This document shows positions 39,601-51,600 of a DNA stretch of 64,000 bases, in pieces. Both the position numbers and the translations under genes were made by a program. The notes below the pieces were generated by a model that did no database searches, was not told the DNA's origin, and saw only the letters and a program-made list of their open reading frames with translations. How positions within the stretch are numbered: the stretch's first letter is position 1; every line of letters begins with the position of its first letter. Source of the stretch: Dicaeum eximium. Taxonomy: Eukaryota > Chordata > Aves > Passeriformes > Dicaeidae. Where the stretch lies: NCBI GenBank assembly GCA_013396995.1, contig VWZP01005665.1:107267-171266 (forward strand), given 5' to 3'.

Positions 39601-42600
39601 ACTAAAATGGTGATTCAGGGCTAAGCCTGAGTGCAGCAGGCACCAGCTCCCCTTTCCCAAACCCCATCCCCAGCTCCCCTTTCCCAAACCCCATCCCCAG
39701 CTCCCCTTTCCCAAACCCCATCCCCACTCCCCTTTCCCAGGGCCCATCCCCATTCCCCTTTCCCAAACCCCATCCCCAGCTCCCCTTTCCCAGAGCCCAT
39801 CCCCATTCCCCTTTCCCAAACCCCATCCCCACTCCCCTTTCCCAGAGCCCATCCCCAGCTCTCCTTTTCCAGATCCCAAGCAGTTTTTGGGGCCTGAGTG
39901 CCCTCTGGTGGGAACAGCCCCATCAGCCGAGGGTCCTGCACTAATTAATTACTCATTAACACACTCTGAGATGTCAGTGATGCCAGAATTCCGAGTGGTG
40001 ATGTCATTCCAAGGCCCCTTGTCCCTGGAATGCTGAGCTGGGCCACTCTGGTCCCACATGCTCGGGCATCATTAGAGCTGCTGACTAATTAGGACATTCT
40101 GAAGTTAATTCAGTACTTGTGCCTCTAGACTGTTATATATATATCTCAGATACATAGTTATATAAAATTTGTATTTCCACATATGTTACATATAAAATAA
40201 ATACTTGGAGCTAGATACAGATATAAATAATGATACAAATATATAAATAATATTGAAAATATATCATGTATATTGTGTTATATGCAATATATATTAAATA
40301 TAGATTCAAGTATTTATTTTATGTGTATATAAATATATAGAGGTTCAAGCATTTATTTTATGCTGATCTGTGTTTCTTCTATAAAAAAGTTATAAAAGCT
40401 TTTACTGCATAATGATTGGTGATTTCACTGTATTTTAATAGCAGAACATAAACTCTTCCCATACCTTTTTTTCTGGGATGTGCAGGACAGCCTTAGTTCT
40501 TTTCAGATTCTTGTTGCCTTTGTTAATACACTGAAAAATATTGAAAAAATTATAAACACAAGTTGTTTTGCTGTGTGTGAGAATGTTTTATTGTTTTAAC
40601 ATAGTTTAAATAATATCATATTAATTCTTTGAGGATGTTTGGATAATGGCAGCTTTATTTTATTTGGTCTATAAATAGGTAAAGGAATGGAAATGGCAAT
40701 TTTTCCATGTTCAGGAAACGGTGATCAGAAATAATCTTGATATTTTAAATGGCATCTATTTTGAACAGTTTGGAGGGAAGATGGGAGGGCTGGCTGATAT
40801 GTGAAGATGATTTTAGTGTTTGCCAGTCAGGGCACACATGGGCAGCCCCGGTGTTTCCCTGGCAAACAGAACATTTCCTGAGGGCTGGAATGTTGCTTTC
40901 CCTGCCCAGGGTACATCATCTACTACAGCACGGACGTCAACGCCGAGATCCACGACTGGGTCATCGAGCCCGTGGTGGGCAACAGGCTGACCCACCAGAT
41001 CCAGGAGCTCACCCTGGACACTCCCTACTTCTTCAAGATCCAGGCCCGCAACTCCAAGGGCATGGGGCCCATGTCTGAGGCCGTGCAGTTCCGCACCCCC
41101 AAAGGTACCGTGGGGTGTGGGGAGATGGGCTGTGCTCTGGGAAAGCAACACTGGGCTGTGCAGGGATGTGTTCTTGGCTTGCATGGAGTGCATCCCTGTG
41201 GCTGGAGCTCAGCTCTTGGCTTCACTGCCTGTTCCATGGTGCCTCAGGGGCCTTTGGGCCATTCTGCTGTTACAAACATGGGGTGGCTGCAGGGAAAGTG
41301 CAGGTGCTGTGTGTCACATCTGCTCCTAGGGAATGGGATAGTGCAGTGGGAACTTGTGGGGTGCAACAGACCCCTATTTCAGGAACGGATGGTGATGGGC
41401 AAGTGGTAAAGAGTAAAATGTGAGAGAGCTGGGGAAAAATGAAATTATGAGCTTATTGTCATAGAATCCTATCACAGAATTGGGTTGAGAGGAACCTTAC
41501 AGCCCATCCATGGGCAGGGACACCTCCACAGCCCCAGGTGCTCCAAGCCCTGTCCAGGCTGGCCTTGGACACTTCTCCATGTGAGTTTTAGTGCTGAGAA
41601 TCAAGAGCTCTACTTTGTGCAGTGGGAAACTTGGAATTCTGTCTCACTCCTTCAATCCTTGTGATATGTCTCTTGTTTTTTCTTCCCTGTGCTTGCCCCA
41701 CTAAGCTGAGTCCTCAGATAAAATGCCCAATGACCAAGGTAAATGAACAGCCACATTTCTCTTCTCTCCGTCCCTCACTGTTGTGCTTTGCTGTCCATGT
41801 GCTGTGACATTTTCTAAGTGGAACAGGATCCTGCTGCTCCGACTGGGAACGGGCGAGTTCCTGCTGTGCTGCCAGGGGGAGAGCTGGAAGTGCTGGGTGT
41901 GGGTGGGAGGGATGTAAAGGGATCTCTGTAGAGATGTCCCAGGAAGGGCCATGGGGGTTGTGCCAGAGCTGAGCCCTTCTGGGGGAATGGCCTTGGAGCC
42001 AGTGGTGCCCCATCCAGCCCCTGCCCACATATGAGGGGGTGGAAGATGGAAGAGATTCTGGTTAGCACAAGTGCTGCTTGTGAGGATTCATTCCATAATA
42101 AAGGCAGAGAAGCCCTGGAAAGCTCTGTGCAGGAGAGATTCTGCCTGTCAGCTCATTTGGAGCCCAGACTCTCCTGAGGAGCCCAGCACTGGCTCCTAAA
42201 AGCCTTAAGGTTTTAAAATGTTTGCTTGAAAAATGGGAGCTTTGAGCTTCCTACATCGAATTAGAAGGGGATTGTCCCAGGGCACTTCTTGCTTTCTTCC
42301 AAATAACCAACAAGCCCTATAAAAAGGGGGAGAATTAGTCTGAAGGGATGAGTTAAAAAGGCCATTGGCAAACAGCTTAGACATGCAATTAAAGAGATGC
42401 TAAAGGGGCTCTGAGGGAGCTGCTCCTCACTTGGCTCCTCAGCTTGGTGCTTGGAGTAATTTATTAAATGTGCTTTTACTCTGTACCAGGTAATGCTGGG
42501 AGCAGGGGCAGTCAGGGAGCAAACTGATCCCCATCCCTGTGTCCTGGAGGTGGGGCTGAGGTCTGGGCTGTCTGGGGAGCAGATACTCCAGTGTCATTGT

Positions 42601-45600
42601 CCTGTTCACCTGCAGCAGGAGGGAATTGGGGGAAGTTACAGCATTTTAGGTGAAAGTTGCTGTTTTCTGTTTGTCCCTGTTACAACCCCATTTCACCCAG
42701 TGTTACATCCTAAAGTAACACACTCTTCTAGTCATGATAGATTTTTATCACATCCTATTATTTATAAATCATCAAAGCCAAGAGTTTTGTTTGAGAATTC
42801 CTATAAGGACACTGGGAGAGCTGAAATGTGGGAAAGGGGAAGGCAGAAGAAGGGCAGGAGAGGAGCTGAGGAGCTGCCCTGTGACAGCATCACTGAACTG
42901 CCAGATTGGCACCTGCAGGAAAGAGCCAGCAAGTTACTCAGGCTGGGAGCAAAACCAAAGGGGATTTATTCTCTGCCCTTAATGGTTCTGTCATTTCTCT
43001 CTTTGTCTACTCCAATGTTTCCCTTCTGAACTCAGCACATGATTCTGTTTTCCCACACCCTTCTGGAGCACAGAGCTTGGTCAGAACTCAGGGCCTGTTG
43101 GTCTCAGGCTTCAGGGGTTGCAGTGGTTTTATCCTAAAGCAAAGATTAAGGTTTCTGATTGAGTAAACCCATCCTGAAGTCACCCAGAGTTAAAATGTTT
43201 CATCTGGATATATTGTAACATGGTGAATGAAAAACAGTTCCAGCAAATGCTGTCTTAAACTGTTCCTTAAAATAGGTCACACTGCATAAAAGATGGGGCT
43301 CCCTGGAATTTATTTAAAGGTTTAAACTGTTGATCTGTGTGTTCAGGAATTGGATCCTGAGAAGCACCTTGGTTGAGTACCTAAATTTCATCCTAAATTC
43401 ATCAGGGAGAGCATGGGTTCCATGAGGATCATTGTACATTGTTTCTCTCTTATTTACCCCTGATTTGGTGTCCCTTGCTGAGCTCAGGGCAGTTATTCCC
43501 TTCTCTTTCATGGTGTTATTCAGGACACTGAGCTGCACTTGGCCAAGCACAGGTCCTTGCAGAACTCACAGGAAGCATTCCTTGTGAATAATTCTCATTT
43601 TTATCAGTTAATTTGTTGTTAATCTTGTTAATAGGCTCCACATGTTTTTTTATGGTGCTATTTTAACAAAGCACTGCACAGCACTCTGTCAGATGTTTCC
43701 TGGAAGCCTAAATGCAGTATATTTTATACATCTCTCATTATGTATCTGCATAGTTACTGTTACCAGCCACATTTATGGGCTGCCATTCAGCTTCTTGAAA
43801 ATCCCTGTTTTCCATAAACCAGACAGATAGATGTGAAGTGTGTGCCATCTCCTCTCCATGCCCTTTTCCATCATCTCACCTGCTTTAGGGCTTCAGCTGC
43901 TACACTAGAAGTGCTCAAGGTGCCTGATTGCCCTCCCAAATGATTGCTGGTTCTTCCTGTTCCCCCCTCTCCCACAGCTTCTCTGCCTGGAGCAGCTCCT
44001 CAGCACCAGGCTCAGAGATTCTCAGAGTCCATCTGGGGGGTTCCCACCTTTCCAGGGCAGGTTAAGTGGCCAGACAGACACAAATACATTACATTACATT
44101 ACATTATACAGAAATGGTGGAAGATGCTGTTCCAGCCTGTCTCTGCTGCTACAGGATTGTTGGAGCCCTGGTGCTGTGTCTGCTCAATCCTGGCAGGTCC
44201 CTGGCTCCTTTCCATGTCCCATTTGTCCTGCAGTGCTTCCCTTCCCTCCCTGCAGGCTCCAGCTCCTCTCTGCACACACAGAACCTTCTCATTATTCTCC
44301 TCCCCAGGTTCAGTCACTGCTCCTGCTCCTGCCCCTGCCTGGTTTTGCCATTTGTCTTTATTTCAGGGACCGGTTCACAGGCTCTCTCTCACAGGCTTGA
44401 GGTTGTTTCCATTTGTTAAGTGTTCAGTCTCACCCCCTGCCTCTTGATTAAAAGGGATTTTTAACAGAATAAATCCTCCTGATTGTGAAACTGCCACACT
44501 GCCTGACTTTTTGGAGGGTTGGGTTTTTTTGTAGAACAGTGTAAAAATGTGCAAAATATTCTAGATTCGTGTAATGAGAGGAATACTCCTCTTTGCACCA
44601 TTGCTGAATGTTTCCTCTGCTCCAGTGTTTTTGTCATTAATTTTGCATTAGTGCATTTTAATGAAAACACAGAGTGGAAGGACCAGGTCTGGATGTAACT
44701 AATTTATTGTTCCCTCAGGTTTCATCAAAACCATTTTTGTGGTGCTTTGTTGTCATTTGTGGTGCACAGGAGAGAACAGGGAGGAGCTGAAAGCAAGTTT
44801 TTATGGCTAGGCAGGGCCTTAATATTACATTTACTGTGTTTGGGATCCTCCACCCATTCCCAGTCTCCCTCAGCTGCTGGAATTGGGTGTTAGGAAAAGA
44901 CACCTGGATAATTCCTGTTTCAGGGGGATAAACTCTCAGTACAAGTGTGGCAAAACCATTTTCCTTAACATGTACCTGTGCCTTACTGCAAATGGGCTTT
45001 ATTGTCATTTTAAAAGTGAAATTAGGAGAGGCTCCTGAGCCTAATTAGGAAAATAATAACTGGGAAGGTATTAAAGAGCTCCTTTGGAGAAGTGGCTCTT
45101 TCCTTGGAGAAGCAGGTGCTGTGCAGAGCCAAATTTTGTTGTAGGGATAGAAAAGGAGGGGAAAAGCTGCTGCTGGGGGCTCAGAGAGGATCTGAAGAAG
45201 GGCTCAGAGATGCTGAATTGTGTCTGTGTGTGTAAAATTCCTGTGTGTCCAACCTTTCCAGCCTCGGGATCTGCCGGGAAGGGGAGTCGCCCCATGGACT
45301 TGGGCCCAGACTACAAACCCCCGCTGGGAGGTGAGTGTGGGGCAAAGCTTCCCCATGGCCACCCTTTGGTTCCAGTTTGGTGTCACCCAGGGAATGTTCT
45401 AACAGCAGTTCCAGAGGTGTTCCTGCTGCTGCTGAGCTCCCATGGCATTTCCATAACCAGAACTGCTCCCAGCATGGTGTGAAATGGGAAATCGATTCTG
45501 TAGGAACAGATGAGGAAGGAAAGGCGTCCTCTGCTCCTTCTCGTGGTCAGTGCTGTGTGTTGGGATTTCCTGCCCTCAGGGAATGCTCCCTGGTGTTGGA

Positions 45601-48600
45601 TAAAGGGTTTCCTTTGGAGCCAAGTGAGCCCTGGAGGCTCCTGACCAATTCCAGTCCTTGATGGCTCCAAGGGCAGCCTGTGGTGCTGCAGGTTTAGGAG
45701 GATCCCAGACTGACTCTGCTTAGAGTGGTGAGGTTTTTGTGATAATTGAGTAGGCTGCACTTAAATTTTGATAGACTTAGTAGGAAATGGATCTATAAAT
45801 CAACTTCTAGATGAACAATTGTACAGAAACAGTTGGCAAATGCCAGAGAAACAAACATTTCTCATGAGATCCATCCCCTCCTGCTGATCTGCAGGATTCC
45901 AGGTGTCTTTGATGGACACTGCTTGCTTTTCCTGTGTAATAAATGAGCCTTTTCTCTCCTCCCCAACCCTCCCAGGCAGTAACAGTCCCCATGGCAGCCC
46001 CACGTCCCCCCTGGACAGCAACATGCTGCTGGTGATCATCGTGTCCGTGGGCGTCATCACCATCGTCATCGTCGTCATCGTCGCCGTCTTCTGCACCCGC
46101 CGCACCACGTCCCACCAGAAAAAGTAACGTGGCTGGGGGGCCTGGGCCCTGCCTGGCTTACTGAATCCTAGTATTTCATTCTTCATGATGCTTTAGAGTT
46201 TATTCCCTGTAAATCCTCAGTCTGTAGGTGCTGCTGCTGGTCTGGTTTTCCTGACAGTGTCCCGGAGTTCCAAACCATCAGTTCACACACAAACTGGGGC
46301 AGTGCTTCCAGGTGTGCCTGCACTTTACCTCACCCGAGGAGAAATTGTCCTTTACAAGTTCCCAAACTGGAGCCAATCCATGTGTTGGGAGCTGGGAGAG
46401 CTCAAGAGCTCAGGCAGCTCCTCACTCTTGCATGGGTGGGCTCAGTGCGTGAGCTGTGCTTGACATTATCCAGTTTTTAGTAGGATCACTGGAGTGGAAT
46501 CTGAATGTGGTGCTGGATTCCTTAGAAAAATGCTCCAAAATCCCAGTGTTTGTATCTGAATTCTTCCCTCAGAGCATCTGCATTGATGCTGCAGCAATGA
46601 TGCTCCCACTTACGGGCTCCTGCAGGGTCTCTCTGCATGTTCTTTGAAAGACCAGAGCTGTATTTGAAGTTTGAAAAGCTGTTATGCAAAACAGATTTTT
46701 AAGGAAGTGATGAAAAGCCAGGCTTGGATAATCTGCAGTTTCTCTGCTGCAGCAGGACCACCCTGCAGAACTGCAGGAGAGGGAGCAGGGATGGAGGAGC
46801 TGGCCCTGGCACACCTGGCAGCTGGGGCTGTGCTTGGGAGAGGGCAGCAGGGGTGGACCAGTGCCAGGAGATATGTTTTATTTTCAGGGCAGAAATAACC
46901 CTGTGAAACCTCAATTTCTGAGTGCCTTCAGTCAGGGAATAACCTGATCCCTGTCACTCATCAGCTCCAGTGGAAGCAGGATTTGGGAGTCACCCCTGCC
47001 AGAGGCTCTGTTGGTGACATTAACCAGTGTCTGAGCCATTCCCAGAAACTCTGCTCTCAAAGGGACCCCTCCTCCAGCTTTGCCATGGCCCAGAGTGAGG
47101 AGTCAGTGTGGCAGGAGTGCTGAAACCTTTTTGCTTCCACAAAATTCTGCCATCCCAAATCTCTGCCTCCCTGTGGTTTGCTGCTGCTGCTCAGCACGAT
47201 GGGAACGTCCCCGGTGGGATGTGTCCAGCCTGAGCAGGGCTGGAAGGAACGTTCCTGTCATTAATCCTGTGTTCCCATCCTCTTGGGATAACTGGCTGTC
47301 TGCCCCTCCTTCTCCAGCTGCTGCTGGAGCTTGGTGAGCCCAGGATGTGGGCACAGCATTGGAACATTCTCTCAGTAAGCAGAATTTCTGCAAACTTAGT
47401 TCTGGTTAACGCAGGCTGGGCTGCGGAGCCGGGGCTACACATGGGGTACCATTGGAGACCAATGCCCGAGTTCAGGATGTGCTTGGAAGTGTCAGTGGGG
47501 CTTGTGTGCAAAATCCAAAGCCCCTGCCCAGTGGGAAACTTGTGCCCAGCTGGATGCAAGACCTGAGGGAAATTCCAGGGGAAAAAAAGTTGCCTTTTCC
47601 AACAAGTGAAGAACATGTCCTTTGTTCCCTTCCCAGGAAACGAGCTGCCTGCAAATCCGTGAACGGCTCCCACAAGTACAAGGGGAACTCCAAAGATGTC
47701 AAACCTCCCGACCTTTGGATCCACCACGAGAGGCTGGAGCTCAAACCCATTGATAAATCCCCAGATCCCAATCCCATCATGACAGACACCCCGATCCCTC
47801 GCAACTCCCAGGACATCACCCCGGTGGACAATTCCATGGACAGCAATATCCATCAGAGGCGGAATTCCTACAGAGGTGGGAGGCCATAAGGAGTGAAATA
47901 CATTTTACTGTGGCTGGTGAAATAATTTTATTGAGAGATTATTAAGTTACTCTTTTCTGTTCTTATTTTCCAAGTAGTGAATTGGGTTTGTTCCTGGTTT
48001 CTAAGACTCTGAAAAGGTTGGATCACATGTTTTAGTGAGGAAATGGAGTGTCCAAGAGTTACATCATTACTTTCTCTTGGTAAATATTGATTAGTAATGG
48101 GAAGATCATCTCACTTCATATTAAACCACTGGAGTTGTTTCTGACCTTTCAGCCCAGAGCTGAATCACTGCACTGAGGCCTGGAGAGTTACTCCCATATC
48201 CAAAAATCCTCACCTTCACTGTCTTCTTCCCACCTCCCAGTGAAAGGGGAAGGGGCTGTTTTTGTCATGGGTGACTCCAAGAGCTGCCTGGGCACAGGAA
48301 TAAAGGGAGGGGTGTTGGGATGCTGCTGTGGCTCAGCAGCCTGCAGATGCTGCAGAGCAGTAATGTGGCTGTTTCCCCTCAGGACACGAGTCAGAGGACA
48401 GCATGTCCACGCTGGCAGGACGGAGGGGCATGAGGCCCAAGATGATGATGCCTTTTGATTCTCAGCCACCTCAGCGTAAGTGAACACCCCCATTCCTGCT
48501 GGAGCCACTCCCTGCTCCCAGGAAATCCCATCCTGGGCAGCAGGAACAGCTCAGGGGAGCTCCTGAGCCTCTCCTGGAGCGGGCAGAGTGAGGCCATGTT

Positions 48601-51600
48601 AGAAGGGACTGGGAGTGGCTGTACTGGGGTGAGGGTAGGAACATGTCCAGACCTGTCTGTCCCAATGTGGGGCTCTCCAGGGGCAGCCTGTGGGCCTGGC
48701 TGCTTCTGGTAGTCATTCCCTTGGAACTCTGCCAGTGTCCAGCTGTTCCATAGGAGCTGAAGAGAGCTAGAATCTCTGTCAGGTTCCCCAGTGTTGGTTT
48801 TCCTCTCCCAGTCCAAGCAGTCACCATCTCCTTTATCTCTGCAGCTGCTGCTCTCAGAGCCTTCTCTGACTTTACTCCAAGCTCCTTGAGACCTCTTTGC
48901 CCTTCTCTGATACCAAAATTACCATTATTATGGAATATTTTAGAAATTAAACAATATATCTAGAGCTTTCAAAATACTCCAAGGTGGAAAGGGATGGGGC
49001 TGAAAGTGTGAACAGCCAGACTGAAGCCCTGTGTGAGAACACCAGTGAGAAGCTCCCAAGTTACTGTACAGGGGCAGAACTGGAAGGTAAAATCACACCA
49101 ATCACACCGGGCTGAGCTTTAGACTTCCCTGAGCCAGGTGACTGCTGCCACAAGCCCTCTTTTATGGAATTATTTCAGAGTAGTTCATTCCATTTCCACT
49201 TTCTTTTTACTTTAATTAAAAACTGAACTGAGGACTTGGTGTTCTTGATCTCTACCTACTTTTTCAAGTGTCCTGATGACCTGATTGTTCAGTTTGTGAA
49301 TTTTCTTGTTCTACAACCTTTTTCCAAGAGTAGCATCTGGTTTCTTGGTTTTACACTAAGTAGTCTGATCTCCTCGTTGTCTCCCAGCTCTCCGTGTGTG
49401 AGGAGGGAGCAGAGGATGCAGTTTTACACTGAATTCCTTAGGAGCTGGTCTGTGTCAAACAGGGGTGTGTGACAGGTGCCTATGCCATGCCAGGCTCTGG
49501 ACAAGCTCCTGCCTTGCCTGGGGTGCACAGACCAGGCCCAGGCCCTGCTGTGCCCTGGGCTGGAGCTTGGCTGTGGGACTTGGCCTCTCGGTGCTGTTTG
49601 TGAAAGCTCCGAGGGCCTCCAGCCACGGCTCGGGTTTATGGGAGAGCAAACATGGATGTGGCTCTGCAGTGCCCTTCTGGCAGGAGCTCCAGGGGAGCTC
49701 ACCCTGCCACGTGAGGCCCTTTCTCAGTGAGCCCCACCAGGACCGTTCCATGTCTCCAGCTCTGGGCCTGCACAACCTTCCATGGCTTTCTTCCACCCAC
49801 TGGAGCGTTCAGATGGAGTTATTAGTTACCTCCTAAGTACTGAATTATGGTAACTCACTGTGCCATTTTAGTCTAATTTGCAGTAATGGTGTGTACCTAG
49901 TGACTTCCTCCTTTGCCTCCTGGAATACAGAAATTCTGGAAGGATACTGGGAAGCAAAGGGCTGTTTATTGTTTAACACACCTCGTTTCTTCTTTGTCAA
50001 TATACTATACATGGATGACAGATCTGTATTCTCCTTATTCTTCTTCTGAACTTTTCCTTGGAATCAAGCAGTGCATTAAGAGCTGGTGGCACAGTTTTTG
50101 GAGCTGTAATTGGGTGATATTTTTGTCCTAAGCATGTTTGAGGTGTGATAACCCAGGGGTTGAAGCTGGGTTGTAAACCAGCCGAGGGTCTGGCTCCCTG
50201 CTGGAGAAGGGAGCAGGGAGGGGAGTCCCCAGTCACACACATGTCCTCTGTGTGTGTGTGTGTGTTAAGTGTTTCTCTGTCTTGTGTTCATCCACAGCTG
50301 TGATTAGTGCTCATCCCATCCATTCCCTCGACCCCCCTCACCACCATTTCCACTCCGGCAGCCTCGCCTCTCCAACCCGCAGCTTCCTGCACCACCAGCT
50401 CAGCCCGTGGCCCCTGGGCTCTGCCATGTCCCATTCGGACAGGGCCGACTCCACAGGTGAGAGACCAACCCTCAGGGAGGTGCTGCTTTGTGCAACAGTG
50501 AGGGAAACACCTGGAAATCGGAGCCTGAAGCTGGGTCAGTCTCCTCTGTGGGGTTCCATGAGGATGGGTTAAGTATAGACAGAATCCTGGATGGGCTGGG
50601 CTTCCCTTTGTAGCTCGGATATTGGTCCTTGACGTCCATGGTGGTGTCCTTGGAAAAGAGGGTTTCATGTTTTACACACAGCTCCAAACAGAGACTGCTC
50701 CTGCTAAAGCCTCGGGCCTGGAGTCTGAAACGTCAGATTAACTCTGAGCTGCTTCGTGGGATAACTTTTCCCCTAATTAATACAATTTGAAACCAACAGG
50801 GAAGGAAAGTCTAGGCTTGGCTACTGAGAATGGGGGCATACAGAGAATGGGGGTGATTTCCATGCAGCACTTGGCAGGCTTGATCAGAATCATGTGCAGT
50901 AGTTTTAGAGAACACTGAAGTCTCCAGTGCTCTGAAAAATTCCAAAGCAATGGTGTTGCTAAAGGTGCACATGGGTAACATTGGGATGAAGTGAACTCTG
51001 AGCTTCTCTACTTCAGGGTCAACATTTGAAGGTATCACAGCCAAAAGTGTTGTTTCCTTATGACAACAGTTCCTGAGGCTGCAAGGTACATTCCAGCCCA
51101 AACCATTCCATGAGTCTCAGTAAATGGATTTCAAGTGTGGCTCCTCTGTGACCACCCTAGTGCTGTGTGCTTGAAGAGTTCCTAGTTAAAAATGTCAAAA
51201 GGGGTAAAAGGAGGCTGCAGATTCGTGTTCTGTGCTGTTTGTCTGAGGATTGAACATGGAGCTGTTTCAGTGCCAGTGTCGATGTGCTGTTGCTGGAGGG
51301 GTGGAATCACTCAGCTCTCAGTTCATTCAGTTGCCATTGAGCCGATGGTCACCTCGGAGTGGGGCACGGGTCGCTCCCTGCACAGACAGCGCTGGCAGGA
51401 GGCTCTGTGGCCCGGGAGCCCGTTGCGGTCAGCACAGCGCCCTCGGTGTGTGTGTGTTGCAGAGTCCATCCGGAACACGCCCAGCACGGACACGATGCCG
51501 GCGGCCTCGGCCGTGCCCAGCGCGGAGCTGCCGGAGCCCGAGGGGCCGTTCCTGCCCGCGGAGGAGGAGCCCCAGGGCCCCCCCACGGCCCACGTGCGCC

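Larger units (their letters stand above)
38656..40909 (+). other. NEO1: NEO1 intron E12-E13
   Basis: This 2.3-kb intron has two unusual blocks: a C-rich minisatellite (39644-39873) and an AT-rich tract rich in TA steps (40130-40350). The rest is unremarkable. Confidence 0.88.

Noticed and set aside
39598..39941. Three overlapping - strand ORFs of 76-106 residues rich in Gly and Trp
   Set aside because: They are translations of the 27-bp minisatellite in different frames; period 27 is a multiple of three, which keeps frames open.
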